This document shows, one piece after another, positions 12,392 through 24,119 of a stretch of DNA of 64,000 bases (position 1 is the stretch's first letter; every line of letters begins with the position of its first letter). Made by a program: the position numbers and the translations under genes. The notes under the pieces are model-generated. The model ran no database searches. It had not been told where the DNA came from and was given only the letters and a program-made list of their open reading frames with translations. This stretch comes from Plenodomus lindquistii (Eukaryota; Ascomycota; Dothideomycetes; Pleosporales; Leptosphaeriaceae). The stretch spans positions 1,302,001 to 1,366,000 of the forward strand of contig JANUWI010000006.1 in the NCBI GenBank assembly GCA_025504975.1. The letters run 5' to 3'.

Positions 12392-13756
12392 ATGTACCCC
12401 ACGCCTCCTTCTTCTCCCTCTCAAAATGGATTTTGCGCACCTGAAGATCGACTAGGCCAGGTCCTCGCTGGAAGGTTACAGCTTACTGGAATCCTTGGTA
12501 TTGGAGCCTATGGAGTGGTATATACAGCCGTGGACATCCAGACCAACATCCCATATGCCGTAAAAGCGCTCAACAAAGTTGGCCTGGAGCCTCGACAACG
12601 CAAGTTCCAGCAGCGAGAAATCCAGCTGCATCACCAGGCTAGCGCTCATCCCAACGTTGTTTCCTTGGTTAAGATTATGGATGCTCCAGACTGCACCTTT
12701 GTTGTCATTGAGTACTGCCCAGAAGGTGACTTGTTTTCCAACATCACCGAGCAAGGCAAGTACGTCGGCAATGACGCACTGATCAAGCGCGCATTTCTCC
12801 AAATCTTGGACGCTGTAGAGTTTTGCCATTCCAACGGAATCTACCACCGGGACCTAAAGCCAGAGAATGTTCTGGTCACCGACCAAGGCATGACATGCAA
12901 ACTCGCTGACTTTGGACTCGCCACTACCGACCACGTCACCTCTGACTTTGGGTGCGGCTCTACTTTTTACATGTCACCAGGTATGCTCGCTCCATCACGT
13001 AAATCTCAAGTGTGACTCGGGTGCTAATCTGCAACAGAGTGTCAAACATCAGCACCAAAGGCGTACTCTTGCTATGCTTCTGCGCCTAACGATGTTTGGA
13101 GCCTGGGTGTCATGCTCGTTAACCTGACTTGCGGACGCAACCCTTGGAAGAGAGCATCTTTCGAGGACAGCACCTTCCGCGCTTTCATGAAGGACCCCAA
13201 GTTTCTCAGGTCCATTCTTCCCATTTCCATGGAACTTGATGCTATCCTCAGGCGCATTTTCGAGTTCAACCCTGCCAAGCGGGCTACTATCCCTGAAATT
13301 CGTGAGATGATCATTCGATGCTCCGGATTCTCGGCCACGAAGTCTGCTGTTTCCACCCCACTTCCCTCGCCACCTTTCAATCCGGTGGATTACAGCCGCG
13401 ACGCTGCATACGAGGCGTACTATCAACACCCAGTTCCCCAGGTTGCTCCTCTCCCCAGCCCAGCTTACGCCCCATCTCCCTTCCAGCACTCCACTTCTTC
13501 TGGAAGCTCCAACTCGGACAGCGACTCTGTGTTCTCGTCATGTTCATCAGCGTCGTCAACATCGTCAACGTCCTCATACCAACACGTTTCTCAAGCACCA
13601 GTTCATAAATTTTCTTCTCGGGTCCCTCAACAAACATACGTTTCCCCTCCAGCGCCTTCCAACACGTGGTTCCACCCTTTCATCCAGGCTGCCAACTTGG
13701 TTAAACATGTATCCTTCCAGCCCTCGATGATGGCCACACCAGTCCACGTCTACTAG
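12392..13756 (+). CDS. Ran1/Sks1-type serine/threonine protein kinase
   Basis: Exons 12392..12980 and 13038..13756 are joined across a 57-nt intron (GTATGC...GCTAAT...CAACAG) and give 435 aa. The kinase core is complete. The glycine loop GIGAYGVVY is at about residues 36-44, the ATP-anchoring lysine of AVK at 58, HRDLKPEN from 152 (catalytic D154), DFG at 173-175, an SPE activation-segment end at the exon junction, and DVWSLGVML of subdomain IX. The core ends near residue 300 and is followed by a Ser/Pro-rich tail with a run of SSASSTSSTSS. The fold and context match the fungal Ran1/Pat1-Sks1-Vhs1 group, which acts in nutrient signalling and in repressing sexual development; the exact orthology is inferred. 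The ATG at 12392 gives MYPTPPSSPS, a common start style, and follows a pyrimidine-rich leader. The gene sits alone between two roughly 7-kb gene-free regions. Confidence 0.9.
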
Positions 13757-16700
13757 GATTTTCACCACCTGGATATCCTGGCCCTTTTTCTTACGCTATA
13801 CTTCTCTCCCATGTGTTCATATTGTTTCCGAAAAGTCACGATGATACGATAGCGGCTTTCCATTCTTCTAGCTCGGTGTTGGTGTATATTCGGTTTTTAT
13901 TTTCAAACGGCGTTGCAAAAGAGGCCAGCCAGGACAGCAAGCCTGGGTTAGACATCTGGCCAAGCCGTTGGCTTATCACATTTAACTATGGCGGTGGTAG
14001 CCTTGATGGCACGGAGTTTCTATTCACATGTTGATACTTTGGATGGAGTATATCAGCGATGGGATATTGAGCATTTACACGGAGTTGTTGGACAGCGGCC
14101 GTTAGGGGTTGTCGTCGCCACATTCGCTTTACTTTCCAACTCGAAGAGATACCAGAGCTACGCTCAACACTGTACGGTTATAGGTCCCACAAGAAGGACA
14201 GCAACATTTGCACTGCGCAAAGATTACAATACAAATCAAACAATATCAGGACTCTACAACGCAAGTTGCAGAAAGCCACAAGACCGCCAATATTTCATCA
14301 CGAAACTCTGCTTGTGAATCGGTTCATTTCCACAATGTCAACGTAGAGAAGGCCATAAACGTCCTTCACGATAAACCCTCCACGGACCAGCCCACGTATC
14401 CGACCCACTCGACACATGGTGACACAACATATCTAGCTGCAGCCTTCCTGCCACACCTGCAAGACTATCCCGAAACATGCATACGCTTGCGCAAGTAGTC
14501 GACCCGCAGCCCAACCACTGGCGCAGCGACCCCACTAAAACTCCTCGGTCTGGGCATGATCCACATGCACCCGCAAAACACCCCATTGCGACAGACGCAA
14601 CAAGTGTAGGGCATCCAGCGAATCAGGCGGGTGATCAAGCCCGATAGCTGCATCGCAATGTGTGTGCCGAGCAACAGATCCGCAGTAGCTTGCATCACTG
14701 GACGGGGACTATCGAGCCGGAATTGCACCTTGCGCAGCTGGCCTAAACTCTTACCAGAGCAAGCGCATGTGTAAGATTACTAGTCGTCCGCTGCGGATCG
14801 TACACTGGAAGCATACGGATGACGGATGCAGGTGTTGGGAGGTTTTTTGATGAGCAGCCGCACACGATCGAGACTCTGTGACGAGATTCCATGCGTAGAG
14901 CAGATCTTGTTGAGTAGATCGTTTGCATGTCATACTGCAGCTACGCGAACGCAGGACTAAACGAAGTTCGAGGAGGCTATGCTAGGCTGCGTAATTCTTT
15001 GATGGTGTATTGTGTCACCGTCTTGCTCGAATTGGTCCTGCAAAGCAATCCATCAGGACCGACTTGGTGGTGTTGGGACGCCAACCTTGAAATTACCTTC
15101 CTGAATCCTACATACACATGGGCAACTGCGATTTGTCTCAGCCAAACGATGCCCCGTTGCTAAGGCACCCTGTCTCGCTTCGTGGCCGGTCAGCTGGCAG
15201 ACGAAGAGGGCTGGACGCTGGACTTTCCAGTCAGCAACCACACATTGTCCTCCAGCCATGTCCGTCCTCGTGTCGTGCCGGCTAGCCTTGCCCGCAGGCA
15301 GTCTAGCTGGAAGCATAAAATATGTACATCAGCACCCACAGCTTGCAGAGAGGCGTCACCGGAATCTCGATTGTTGGCCGTTGGACAAAGATTTGTTTTT
15401 GGCGGCAGCCAATGCGTGATCATATGATGAGGCAAGATTACCAAAAAGTAATCATCGCCGTTGCTGAACCTGACGAATCACTGAATGCGCCTTATTGGCC
15501 TGTCGTCAGAATACAGAAGATGGGCGAGGTAGCTTGACCGAGCATTACAGAGTTGCAGGATGACTCTGCCAAGCCCGCGTGGCAGGAGGTGTGGCAATCA
15601 TCACGGCCCTGCTCTGCGGCCGTTAGCCACCCACCAGAGAAAATCCCTCACCATCCCACCTTTTCGGCCTTATCGTTGCCAAATCCCGCGGCGGTCGTCA
15701 ACGACGCGCATGTGTGTAGCCAAAGTGTAAACTTGTAATTATTGAATCAGCTGCGCGGGCGTGGCGGGTCAGACAACTCGCCAATCTATCGAAACCCAGT
15801 GTCCCATGCTTCGATGCTATTGCTATGCTGAGCAGAAGTCCTTCTCCATTCGCTGGATAAAAGCGACTCCTGTTATGGTTCCTACTGGGTCTTCCGAGGG
15901 GACGCAAATTCTGGACATTGCGCCGCGATAGGAAGAATCGCCCTGGTCGCTTGACTGCATCGATCTGCTATCAGCTCATATTGACAACATGTCGCCAATA
16001 GTACGGGGGTCCAAGGTCTGGCTTCGCACCATGACTATCCTCCAACGAAGTCGTGTCTGCCAGACCATGTCGAGGTGGCCGACGTTAACCCTTGGTACTG
16101 GGGTGACGAACTGAATTTGCGTCTCTTTGTCTCTTCCGCAAGCAACATGCAAACATCACCTCCTTCTGTTCCCCAAAGACTGCGCCTTCGCAAGCCACAG
16201 TACTGTGCTCTTACCGTTTGTCCTGTAATTATCCCACACACCTTCTCCTTGAACTCTTCTGGGCAACGATCAGCGGCCTTGCTGTGGTCGGAGCCATGGA
16301 TGCGGACACCCGTCAACGGAGGACTTGCTCTTTGAGTAGGGATTATTTCCTTGGCCAAAATGATGGATGAACATGGCAAGGAGTGCTCCTTGTGCAGTAA
16401 GCTTCGTGGCTGTGATCTTGTGTCACATTACTGTACTATCAAGCCGTTATTTTGATCATGTGCCACTCTATCGGTTCTGCAGACCGAATGTCAGACCGTG
16501 TCTGTGCCGTAGCCGTGCGTTTGGAGCCCGAAAGGTGTTTTCTTTCCCTCTTCCTTCACGCGTCCCGTCTCTTCATCGTGCTTTGGGCGTGGCCGCGGAG
16601 TCAGGGATGCGCCGTTGATGCGGCTATTCGGAGCGCTGCAGCAGTCTCGCTTCGTGACGCCGATGGAAGACCTCACCCCATTACTTCACGATAAACTTAC

Positions 16701-19570
16701 CGGATCGTGAACATTCCTCAAGATCATGTCACGCAGTACACATGAGACGAGATCATTACACCAGCTGGTAGGCAGGAGTACCGTAAGGAGATGGCCCATT
16801 GGGTACTGCTTGCGATGCAGTCAGATATCGATTCTTCAAGGGTAAGATGGACTATGGCATGGGCAACATCATGGGGGTCATAATCACATCACCTACAGTG
16901 GTACATTTGGCTCCAGGCTGACACATGACTTTCGATGTCTCTAACATCCATTACCAAGCCTTACGACAGCGCTCGACTGTCATACGGACCAGCATTCAAA
17001 CTTCTCATTCTCATCAGCCACTCTCGAGTAACGTGCCACAACACCAGATCGTTGCCCCCATCCTAACACGATATTCCCCACAAATGGCACGACATGCGCC
17101 AACTGTCAAACATGTGCTCGACTGGGTCACTTTTCGCGGGAATGTCGCGGCTGCGAAGGGCACGGTTGATACTCCATGTGGTACGACAGCCTTCCCTATC
17201 CAGTCCCCTGCAGAACGCCGCGCTATGCCGTAGCCATTCTACACGTATCACAAGTTTGACTTTGCTACGTCTGCCACACTGCACACCGGCTACGTACCTC
17301 CGTTCGCGCTCGAACGGGCGTACACAGGCGGCTTCCCGTACGTGTGCTACGGCCCGAACACCACCGGTTGGCAACGCGTGAATCGCGAATGGGAGTAAGG
17401 GGAAGCAGCGTGTCTATCGCGGAAGACCACATCTGGCCCTGTACGTTGTGGTTTTGGTTACGAGAAGGACAGACGTGAGACTGACAGCGGGCTGGCGTCC
17501 CGGACTGTCTCGTCTCGGGCATGCTTGTAACCGACTTTGCTGCCTAGCATTATTGGTCGTCGTTGACTCAGCCTCTTGCATCTTTGCTATATTGTATTCT
17601 GGTCCCACAGGTGAGGCCGCTCCGAAAGCGTCTGCTGCGCGTTCAAGATGGAAGTGGCGGAGTCCAGATGCGTGCAGTACAGTATGGGGCTGAAGCCAAC
17701 CCACAGCTCTGGCAACATACGCAGAGTTGCATGATCTCAAAGAGCACAGGGAATTCCAACATTGCGATACAAGCCTCCTAACCGCCCTTGCCTCGCAAGC
17801 AACAAGCAAAGTTTGGTACACCACGGTCCACGATGGGGAGGATCAGGCCGCAAATGCGACCTACCATCCTCCCGACCCTTGCGTACAACGACTTGTCGCG
17901 TTTCGCGAGAACACACAACGGCAACACGTGCGCTCCCGGAACGTTGTTATCGTTGCTTCCGCCACTATAGCTAGTGTGCTGGCAGCATTACCCGATGGCG
18001 GCACGCTGCCGAATTCTTGATACTCTCTCATGTCTCGCGGCGAAGGATAGGCATACAGGTGTAGCAGGAATATGCAAGGAGATGAGGGATCGCCTGAGTA
18101 CATTTCCTGGTAACGGGAACACGCCTTAGCAGCAGGAAGGATGACCAGGCCGTAATGCCGCGGCGGTCGCCGCCGTCCATTGCAGACTGGATGATCGCAT
18201 CGATGATCAAGGGCTAAACGGAATATCTGAGATGACATCCGAACACTAGATACACAAGACTACAATATCGTTGTCGTGCTTCGTCCGCCAAGTGCGGACG
18301 CTGACCACTACAGCCCTTGGAACCTCAATACTGCATTTGCACACACGCGTCAAAAAGCAAGCAAGCATCGTCTTTCTCCACACCCACGCGTAACTGCCTC
18401 ACTTACCACCCAGCATCGCCAACCCACACCTAAGCCCAACCCACATCCCCATACCATCCTTCGTGCACATACCCGCCGTACATACCATACTATACTCTAG
18501 CCCCACGCTCCTTCCCGGACACGTACGTGGCGCCTACTCTATCCTCGAGTCCTATGGTCTCACAGGAAACGAAACACAACAGTAGTCCTGCATCGGAGAT
18601 TTTAAATCCAATCCTCGGGGCGCTTCAGGCTCAGGCTCAGCTCTGACCATGCATACATGCATGCATGCAGGCAGCACAGCACGACATATTGGCTGTGCTT
18701 TTTTTTTGCCACGCGAGAGTTTGGCACGGACGCGCGGTGGGGTGGTAGGGAAACGGGTGTGCAGATGCGGATTGATGCTTGGAGGCTGTGGCCTGGGGGG
18801 AGGCGGTAAGGTAGGTGCGTGGTACTGGTGGTGATGTTGTGGTGCGGAGATGGGAGGGGAGTGATTGGGCGTGAGGCTGGGCGATACGCGGGTTGTGCAG
18901 TGGGTGTGCGTGATGTCTTGGTAGCCGCGGGGATGTGTGCATGCCTGTCTCTCTCTCTGGGTGGGGGGGAAAGGGTATGTACGAGCAGACGATTTTGACT
19001 AGATGTATCCAGTGCTGTCAGAGAGTTGAACACTACCATACGTGCAACGGCTATTAGAGTGTGCCTGGTCAAAAGTCAATGTCTCCATCAGCCAGGTTTC
19101 CAACAGGCACCAGGCCGCGGCAGTTGCCTCACAATTTATATGTGAGACGGTATTGCAAGGTTTGCATCTTTCGTTTCATGATCTCTTGAGAGACATGTTG
19201 TGAATGTGCACCTTTTGCTAGCATTCTTCTTATCTCGAGTGTATCTTGCCATTTCTTATTAGTAGGAAAATAGGTTCACCCGTTTACAATCACGCTTGTG
19301 CTTGTTCAACCTCACAGTCTCTATTCCATTTATAAAATGACATTCTAGAGATTCATACAAACTTCAAAATGATAATAGCAGATACCTAGCTTGTGTAGGT
19401 CTTATAACATAGTGCAGAGAAGGCCTGTAATCCTAGTGTAATAATGACCTAGCCTTAGCGTGTTAGGTCTTCGCTCTTTCTTATTAACACCTCCCTTTGT
19501 ACCATACATACATACTCTCCTATACAACTTTCTGCACACCCTGTTTGTTCCCTTGTCACTCGTTTAATGT
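13757..19570. other. Gene-free block downstream of the kinase gene
   Basis: About 5.8 kb with only short ORFs lacking recognisable domains on either strand. Simple-sequence features include a CATGCATG-type run near 18650-18670 and a C-rich stretch at about 18360-18530. From about 19190 to 19520 the DNA becomes visibly AT-rich with many TA steps, which could be an old degraded element. No reliable gene, tRNA or transposase was found. Confidence 0.45.
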
Positions 19571-19800
19571 CTAATGCGCATAAAAAGCACAAAAAAGCAG
19601 CAAAAAAGCGCCACCCCAGCGAATTAATTGGGGTGGTGACCTAAATCCGGCGATACCTGCACCTTTTTTGCTGCTGGGAAACAGATTTTCGGTTAGGGAA
19701 TCGAACGAGCGACCAGGAGGAGGACGGTCTGGAAGTGCGATCACTCCTACAGATATCGTAACAGATGAATGCGCTCTTGACCTCTCGACCAACTGCTGGT
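19571..19800 (-). mobile_element. SINE-like element or Pol III transcription unit with tRNA-like head
   Basis: Read on the minus strand, an A-box-like TGGTCGAGAGGTCA (19791-19778) is followed about 80 nt later by a B-box-like GTTCGATTCCC (19706-19696). This is the spacing of a type-2 Pol III promoter in a degenerate tRNA. Downstream lies a non-tRNA body with a perfect 8-bp hairpin (CCACCCCA/TGGGGTGG, 19611-19636) and then a T6 run, a Pol III terminator signal. A second, 13-nt inverted repeat (AGCAGCAAAAAAG/CTTTTTTGCTGCT) encloses the hairpin. A tRNA-derived head joined to an unrelated tail is the hallmark of SINEs. I could not identify target-site duplications, and a single-copy ncRNA gene is the alternative. 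Confidence 0.5.
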
Positions 19801-20760
19801 TGTCTTGTTGATGGAGGTATTGGGAATTAAGAGATATTTGACGTGAGGTTGAGCGTGCGTTCGGGTGCGTGGGTGACTGGTGAGGCTGCGCTGCGCTGCG
19901 CTGGGAGAGCGTTTGCAAGTGGGGTAGACGACTGCGTTTGCAAGAGCGTGGCGGGGCAAAGATATGACGCTGGGCTACGAAGAGCAAGAGCTGCGTATGA
20001 TATGATGGAGTTCATCATTGCGTCGCATGGACATAGCTTGCAGGTGTACTGTGCACCAGTGTAATGGACGAGCGCTTCTCCAGAAAGAATAGAGGACGCT
20101 CACAGAATAGTCGTAGGATTTGATCCGCAAGACAGAGAAGTTAGATGAAGATATACAGATGGAGATGATAGAGTGGAGATGGAGTTCAAAGAAAGTCGCA
20201 ATCATGGACCTAACAGAGGTGAGAGGCTAGCACAGGGCATGGGGAAGGCGGTGGTGAATGTAGAAGATAGTTATTAAGCCTGCACAGCCAGAAATAACAC
20301 AGGAAAAAGATATTACTGACAGAAACGAACTTATGAGACCGCCGTCTCAGCACGATACCATTTCTCTTTGCTACTCTTACTTCTCTCCCAGGCAAAACGC
20401 GGTAAAGGACCTGCACATGTGGCAGGACCTGGGCTGAATTGCCAATTGACTGTACCTAGGCACAGATGAGGGAATCTTTGGTTGCGTCGTGATGGTATTA
20501 ATGTCAGTCTAGAAAAAGCTAACGGGGAGATGGTGTTCAGATCGTCCAAGCAAAGTTCAGACGTCGTGAGGGACGGATCACGTGAACTAGGCGGTGACTG
20601 GCGGCAATTGGAGAACAGACCCCTGCAGGTTCGCTTAGCGAATTTCCGCCGCCCACAGCGCACGCTCAACGCCAGCGACGACTCCGAACTTCGACGCCTT
20701 ACCATCAGCCAAATCCGCACTCCGAACGACCGACTCACCTCGACCCCATAATCGCTCACC
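19801..20760. other. Region upstream of the eS28 gene
   Basis: No convincing coding sequence; the long minus-strand ORF over the eS28 gene is an antisense shadow. The last 150 bp before the eS28 ATG are rich in C and short pyrimidine tracts, as expected for a ribosomal-protein promoter and leader. Confidence 0.45.
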
Positions 20761-21164
20761 ATGGATACCGCTAAGGCCCCCGTTAAGCTCGTCAAGGTCA
20801 CTCGTGTCCTTGGCCGAACCGGTACGCCATCTTCTGCATGAGAGAGACAGACAGCATAATTGTGGAGTGGGCGGCGCGCGGTGGGCAGGAGGAAGCTGCG
20901 CAGCCAGCCCACCCACAAAGACTGTCGCGATGAAGAATGGGGGACTGACGCTGTCATAGGCTCCCGTGGTGGTGTCACCCAGTGCCGTGTCGAATTCATG
21001 GACGACCAGACCCGTTCCATCATCCGTAACGTCAAGGGCCCAGGTACGCCTTCCCATCTTGCCGGCTGTATATAGTCCATTAATACTGATAATCACGTGC
21101 AGTCCGCGAGAACGACATTCTCTGCCTACTCGAGTCCGAGCGCGAGGCCAGGCGTCTGCGATAA
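20761..21164 (+). CDS. RPS28: 40S ribosomal protein eS28
   Basis: Three exons, 20761..20821, 20960..21043 and 21103..21164, give 68 aa, the normal length for eS28. The protein begins MDTAKAPVKLVKVTRVLGRT and continues through GSRGGVTQCRVEF, DQTRSIIRNVKGPVRE and NDILCLLESEREARRLR, all hallmark eS28 segments. eS28 lies on the small subunit near the mRNA exit channel. Intron 1 (20822-20959, 138 nt) is more than twice the size of intron 2 (21044-21102, 59 nt) and holds a potential hairpin. All three junctions keep phase 1. The gene is convergent with an uncharacterised gene on the other strand. Confidence 0.97.
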
Positions 21165-21578
21165 GCGCACATCGACAATGGGCAGCGGCTTTTCATTCGG
21201 TTTCGGAGTTCTTTGCGAAAGCTATGGGCATCTATACGGACTTCATGAGGATGAGTGGATGATGGCGCAGTGCTACTGGAGCGCTGTCGACGATGCAGCA
21301 ATGGCCATGGCGGACGATTGGGCGAGATACTTTCACGGCAAAGAAGAAGTCGGGGTTCTCCCTACATGAATCAAAATCATCCAACCTTCCACTATGATAG
21401 CTGTGGGACCGAAAATAAGCACGATTGGACTATGTGATGGATGGACATGTCTTCGCCGTGGAGAGCTGACATGCGCAGGAATCGCAGTGCTGTGACCCAG
21501 GTATTTACAGCAGAGCTAACCCCAACCATGGGTGCAGAGAGCAGGAAATGTACTAGCTAGTAACAGCGATACTACCGC
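21165..21578. other. Tail-to-tail intergenic region
   Basis: About 410 bp between the eS28 stop and the stop of the minus-strand gene. It probably holds both 3' UTRs; nothing else was recognised. Confidence 0.45.
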
Positions 21579-23117
21579 CTACTCCTCGTCATCATCTCCA
21601 ACCCCTAGAAGCGACCTCTGCAACCTTACGTCCTTCACCACACCATCGGCCTCCCACGTTGCACGACACTCATTCAACCCCTCGAATCGCATCCAAATAT
21701 CCCCCAGCAGCGCCTTCCCCAACACACGACTCTGATACAATACGAACTTGGGGTCTTGTGGGCTGATCCCTTCTTCCACAACCTCCCCCGTCTCCCCAGG
21801 CCTAGCTAGAGCAAGTCTCCGTGGCCCAGTCACATTTCCTTCCTGAGCATCTCTGCCCTCCCCATCAGGCCAAAACATATCCCAATCTACCACCCCATCT
21901 CTAATATCTGTATACCCCGGCCCCACTGCAGCATACACATCCACCCACTCACCCCTCACCCCAACAACACTCTTCACATACGCCACCCACTGCAACTTGA
22001 AACCAAAATTCGTATACGCGCCTGCTATAATCTTATTCCCACATCGACGGACCACCAACACGAGCCCAGAGGCACTGCGGTCAATATACCGCCGGTAGAT
22101 AAACTCCTCAATCCTCGGGTCGAGAAACGCAGTCAAACAGGCAGTACTGGTGTGCGAGAGAACGGTCGGAATAGCGATATTCAACCGAGGTTTCGCTTCG
22201 TGCAGCAGCTCATCGTCTGGGCAAAAGTACGCAGAGAGAGCGAGAACATGCATATATCGCGGCGATGCAGTCGGCGGTGTACAGAAGTACTTCGACCCCT
22301 GTACAAAGCAAGACCTCATAACTTGATCATGTAAATCACCCTCTGGATCAGAGTAATATGCATTTCGCAGTCTCTCCAATTTCTCTCCAACTTCCTCCTC
22401 TTCTTCCTTGTCTTCTTCGTACCTGCCATCTCGATGCTCCAGCGCATCGCCATCGCCATCTTTGCCATTGCGTTTCGTAGGACTCAGCGCCCGAATCGTC
22501 CGCCATGTATCTCGTACCGTGCTTCCCCATTTTCCCAACGCGGAGGCTTTGCTCGGTGCGCTGGCGGTGCGAGCGACGGGTGCGTGGAACGATGTCGTGA
22601 ATGTTGAGGTGATTGTTGTAGATGAGATGTTGGTTTCCCATTCTGAATCGTCGGGGTCCCAGATACTACGTTGGTTCGTTGGTGTCGCTGGAGTTTGAGC
22701 GGGGGACGGTGAGGAGCTGGGGTGGGAGGGTGGCGTTCGTCGCGCTTGTTCGATGGAGGACTTACTCTTGTGTGGATGTGTTGGAGAGGGAGACGTTGTC
22801 GGTGTTGGTGGTGCTGGTGAGGTTGAGGTAGCGGGTGGGGTATTAGGCGTCGACATGGTTGAAGATAGGGAGAGTGTCGAACTGCTGCTGTCAGTACTAC
22901 TGCTTTCGTGAGAATGGTATTTGGTTGTCAGTGAAGTTGGTGTCGTGCTTGTTCGAGGTCCTGCTGGCTCTGAACCGCTGTTAGCTGTACGGCTGTTTGC
23001 GCGCGCGTTTGCTATCGCGTTCACTTTGTTTGGTCTATGGCGGGTTTCTTGTCGTACTAAGGTACCTTTGCAAATAGGTAGAGATGGATACATGAGGTTT
23101 TCTACATCACGATGCAT
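21579..23117 (-). CDS. Uncharacterised protein with disordered N-terminus and folded C-terminal half
   Basis: Single-exon frame from the first ATG (23117-23115) to TAG at 21579, 512 aa. The open frame extends 23 codons further upstream only from a GTG. The N-terminal ~220 residues are S/T/P-rich (TPNTPPATSTSPAPPTPT), followed by an acidic run (EEDKEEEEEVGEKLE). The C-terminal ~270 residues look globular, with conserved-looking aromatic and basic positions (MRSCFVQGSKYFCTPP, EFIYRRYIDRSASGLVLVVRR, FGFKLQWVAYVKSVVG, GDIWMRFEGLNECRATWE). I do not recognise the family and assign no function. It starts about 1 kb from the divergent NLR gene. Confidence 0.75.
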   Translation of the reverse strand: MHRDVENLMYPSLPICKGTLVRQETRHRPNKVNAIANARANSRTANSGSEPAGPRTSTTPTSLTTKYHSHESSSTDSSSSTLSLSSTMSTPNTPPATSTSPAPPTPTTSPSPTHPHKSKSSIEQARRTPPSHPSSSPSPAQTPATPTNQRSIWDPDDSEWETNISSTTITSTFTTSFHAPVARTASAPSKASALGKWGSTVRDTWRTIRALSPTKRNGKDGDGDALEHRDGRYEEDKEEEEEVGEKLERLRNAYYSDPEGDLHDQVMRSCFVQGSKYFCTPPTASPRYMHVLALSAYFCPDDELLHEAKPRLNIAIPTVLSHTSTACLTAFLDPRIEEFIYRRYIDRSASGLVLVVRRCGNKIIAGAYTNFGFKLQWVAYVKSVVGVRGEWVDVYAAVGPGYTDIRDGVVDWDMFWPDGEGRDAQEGNVTGPRRLALARPGETGEVVEEGISPQDPKFVLYQSRVLGKALLGDIWMRFEGLNECRATWEADGVVKDVRLQRSLLGVGDDDEE

Positions 23118-24119
23118 GGGTGGTGTCGCTCTTGGTAGTGTTGGGAGTGAGTCTACGGTGAGTGCGTTGTTGTTCCCCGATTTCACTTATAGAGTACTCC
23201 TATTTTCCTTTACGAGAATTTTGTGGAGGCTTTCTGCTGCGTTATCTGGAGCCAGTTTGGCTGCGATCAGGTCTGGTTCTTGGATGAAGAAGCTGGGCGT
23301 GGGTAGAAACCTTTCATGAATAATGTAAAATCACATAAGATGTATTCGCAGCGAATAGCAGTTCGGGAAGAAAATGAGCAAAGGGAAAATAGAGGAAGGT
23401 ACATTTATGGAACCTGATCAGATCGTAGGTGACGTGGGAGTCTAGTGGTTCGTCCGCCACGCGACGCACTCTGAGATAGATGCTACTGTGTTGGATATAA
23501 CCATCTCGTCTGATGACATTTATAAGATAAACACCAGTAGAGAAAGGCATCGTTCACTGATCTCCATTTGATGGTCAAGTGCCGGGCTCTTGTTGATGGT
23601 CATTGTATACGCAAGGCTAGTCAAGACTTGACGATCGGTCAGGCCTTTGTATACCATGGGTACTTGAACGCTGAAACGAGCTTGTGACAACACAAGCCAC
23701 GTATATCAAGGCAGAACCGGCGAAAAGGAAAGACAGGAAAGACAGTTAGTTGTTGAGGAGCTGAAGCCCAGAGTGGCACAGGGCAGCCTGGGAAACGCAT
23801 GGTAGGCAATGACATACCCAATCAAGCTCCGGAGAGGCGTAGCGAGCTCAGCCTTGAGTCAACCCCGCGACATCGTATAGAGGAGGGCCATCTTACTCTC
23901 TACTTGACACTTTGCACACAAGCTCCTGGTCTCTTTGACCTACCACATTTACGTACCATATATACTGGTAAGAGCATGACACACTATAAGTATCCTAGCA
24001 GCTGACAGGACTTCAATAGTGTCATCTTGATATACTGTATAGCGTCGTACAGCTGCCTGATTCGACTGCCTTGGACACGTACAACTGTTCTGCGAAGTTT
24101 ACGACTGTTGCTACTCAAG
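23118..24119. other. Head-to-head intergenic region upstream of the NLR gene
   Basis: About 1 kb between two divergent starts. Short ORFs only. The NLR frame has no ATG upstream of 24120. No clear regulatory motif recognised. Confidence 0.4.

Noticed and set aside
19571..19987. 138-aa minus-strand ORF ending in FLLLFCAFYAH
   Set aside because: It runs through the SINE-like element; hairpin arms and T-runs explain the apparent coding, so no protein was called.
20331..21080. 249-aa minus-strand ORF
   Set aside because: Antisense to the eS28 gene, including its introns; no domain, and the eS28 exons explain the sequence.
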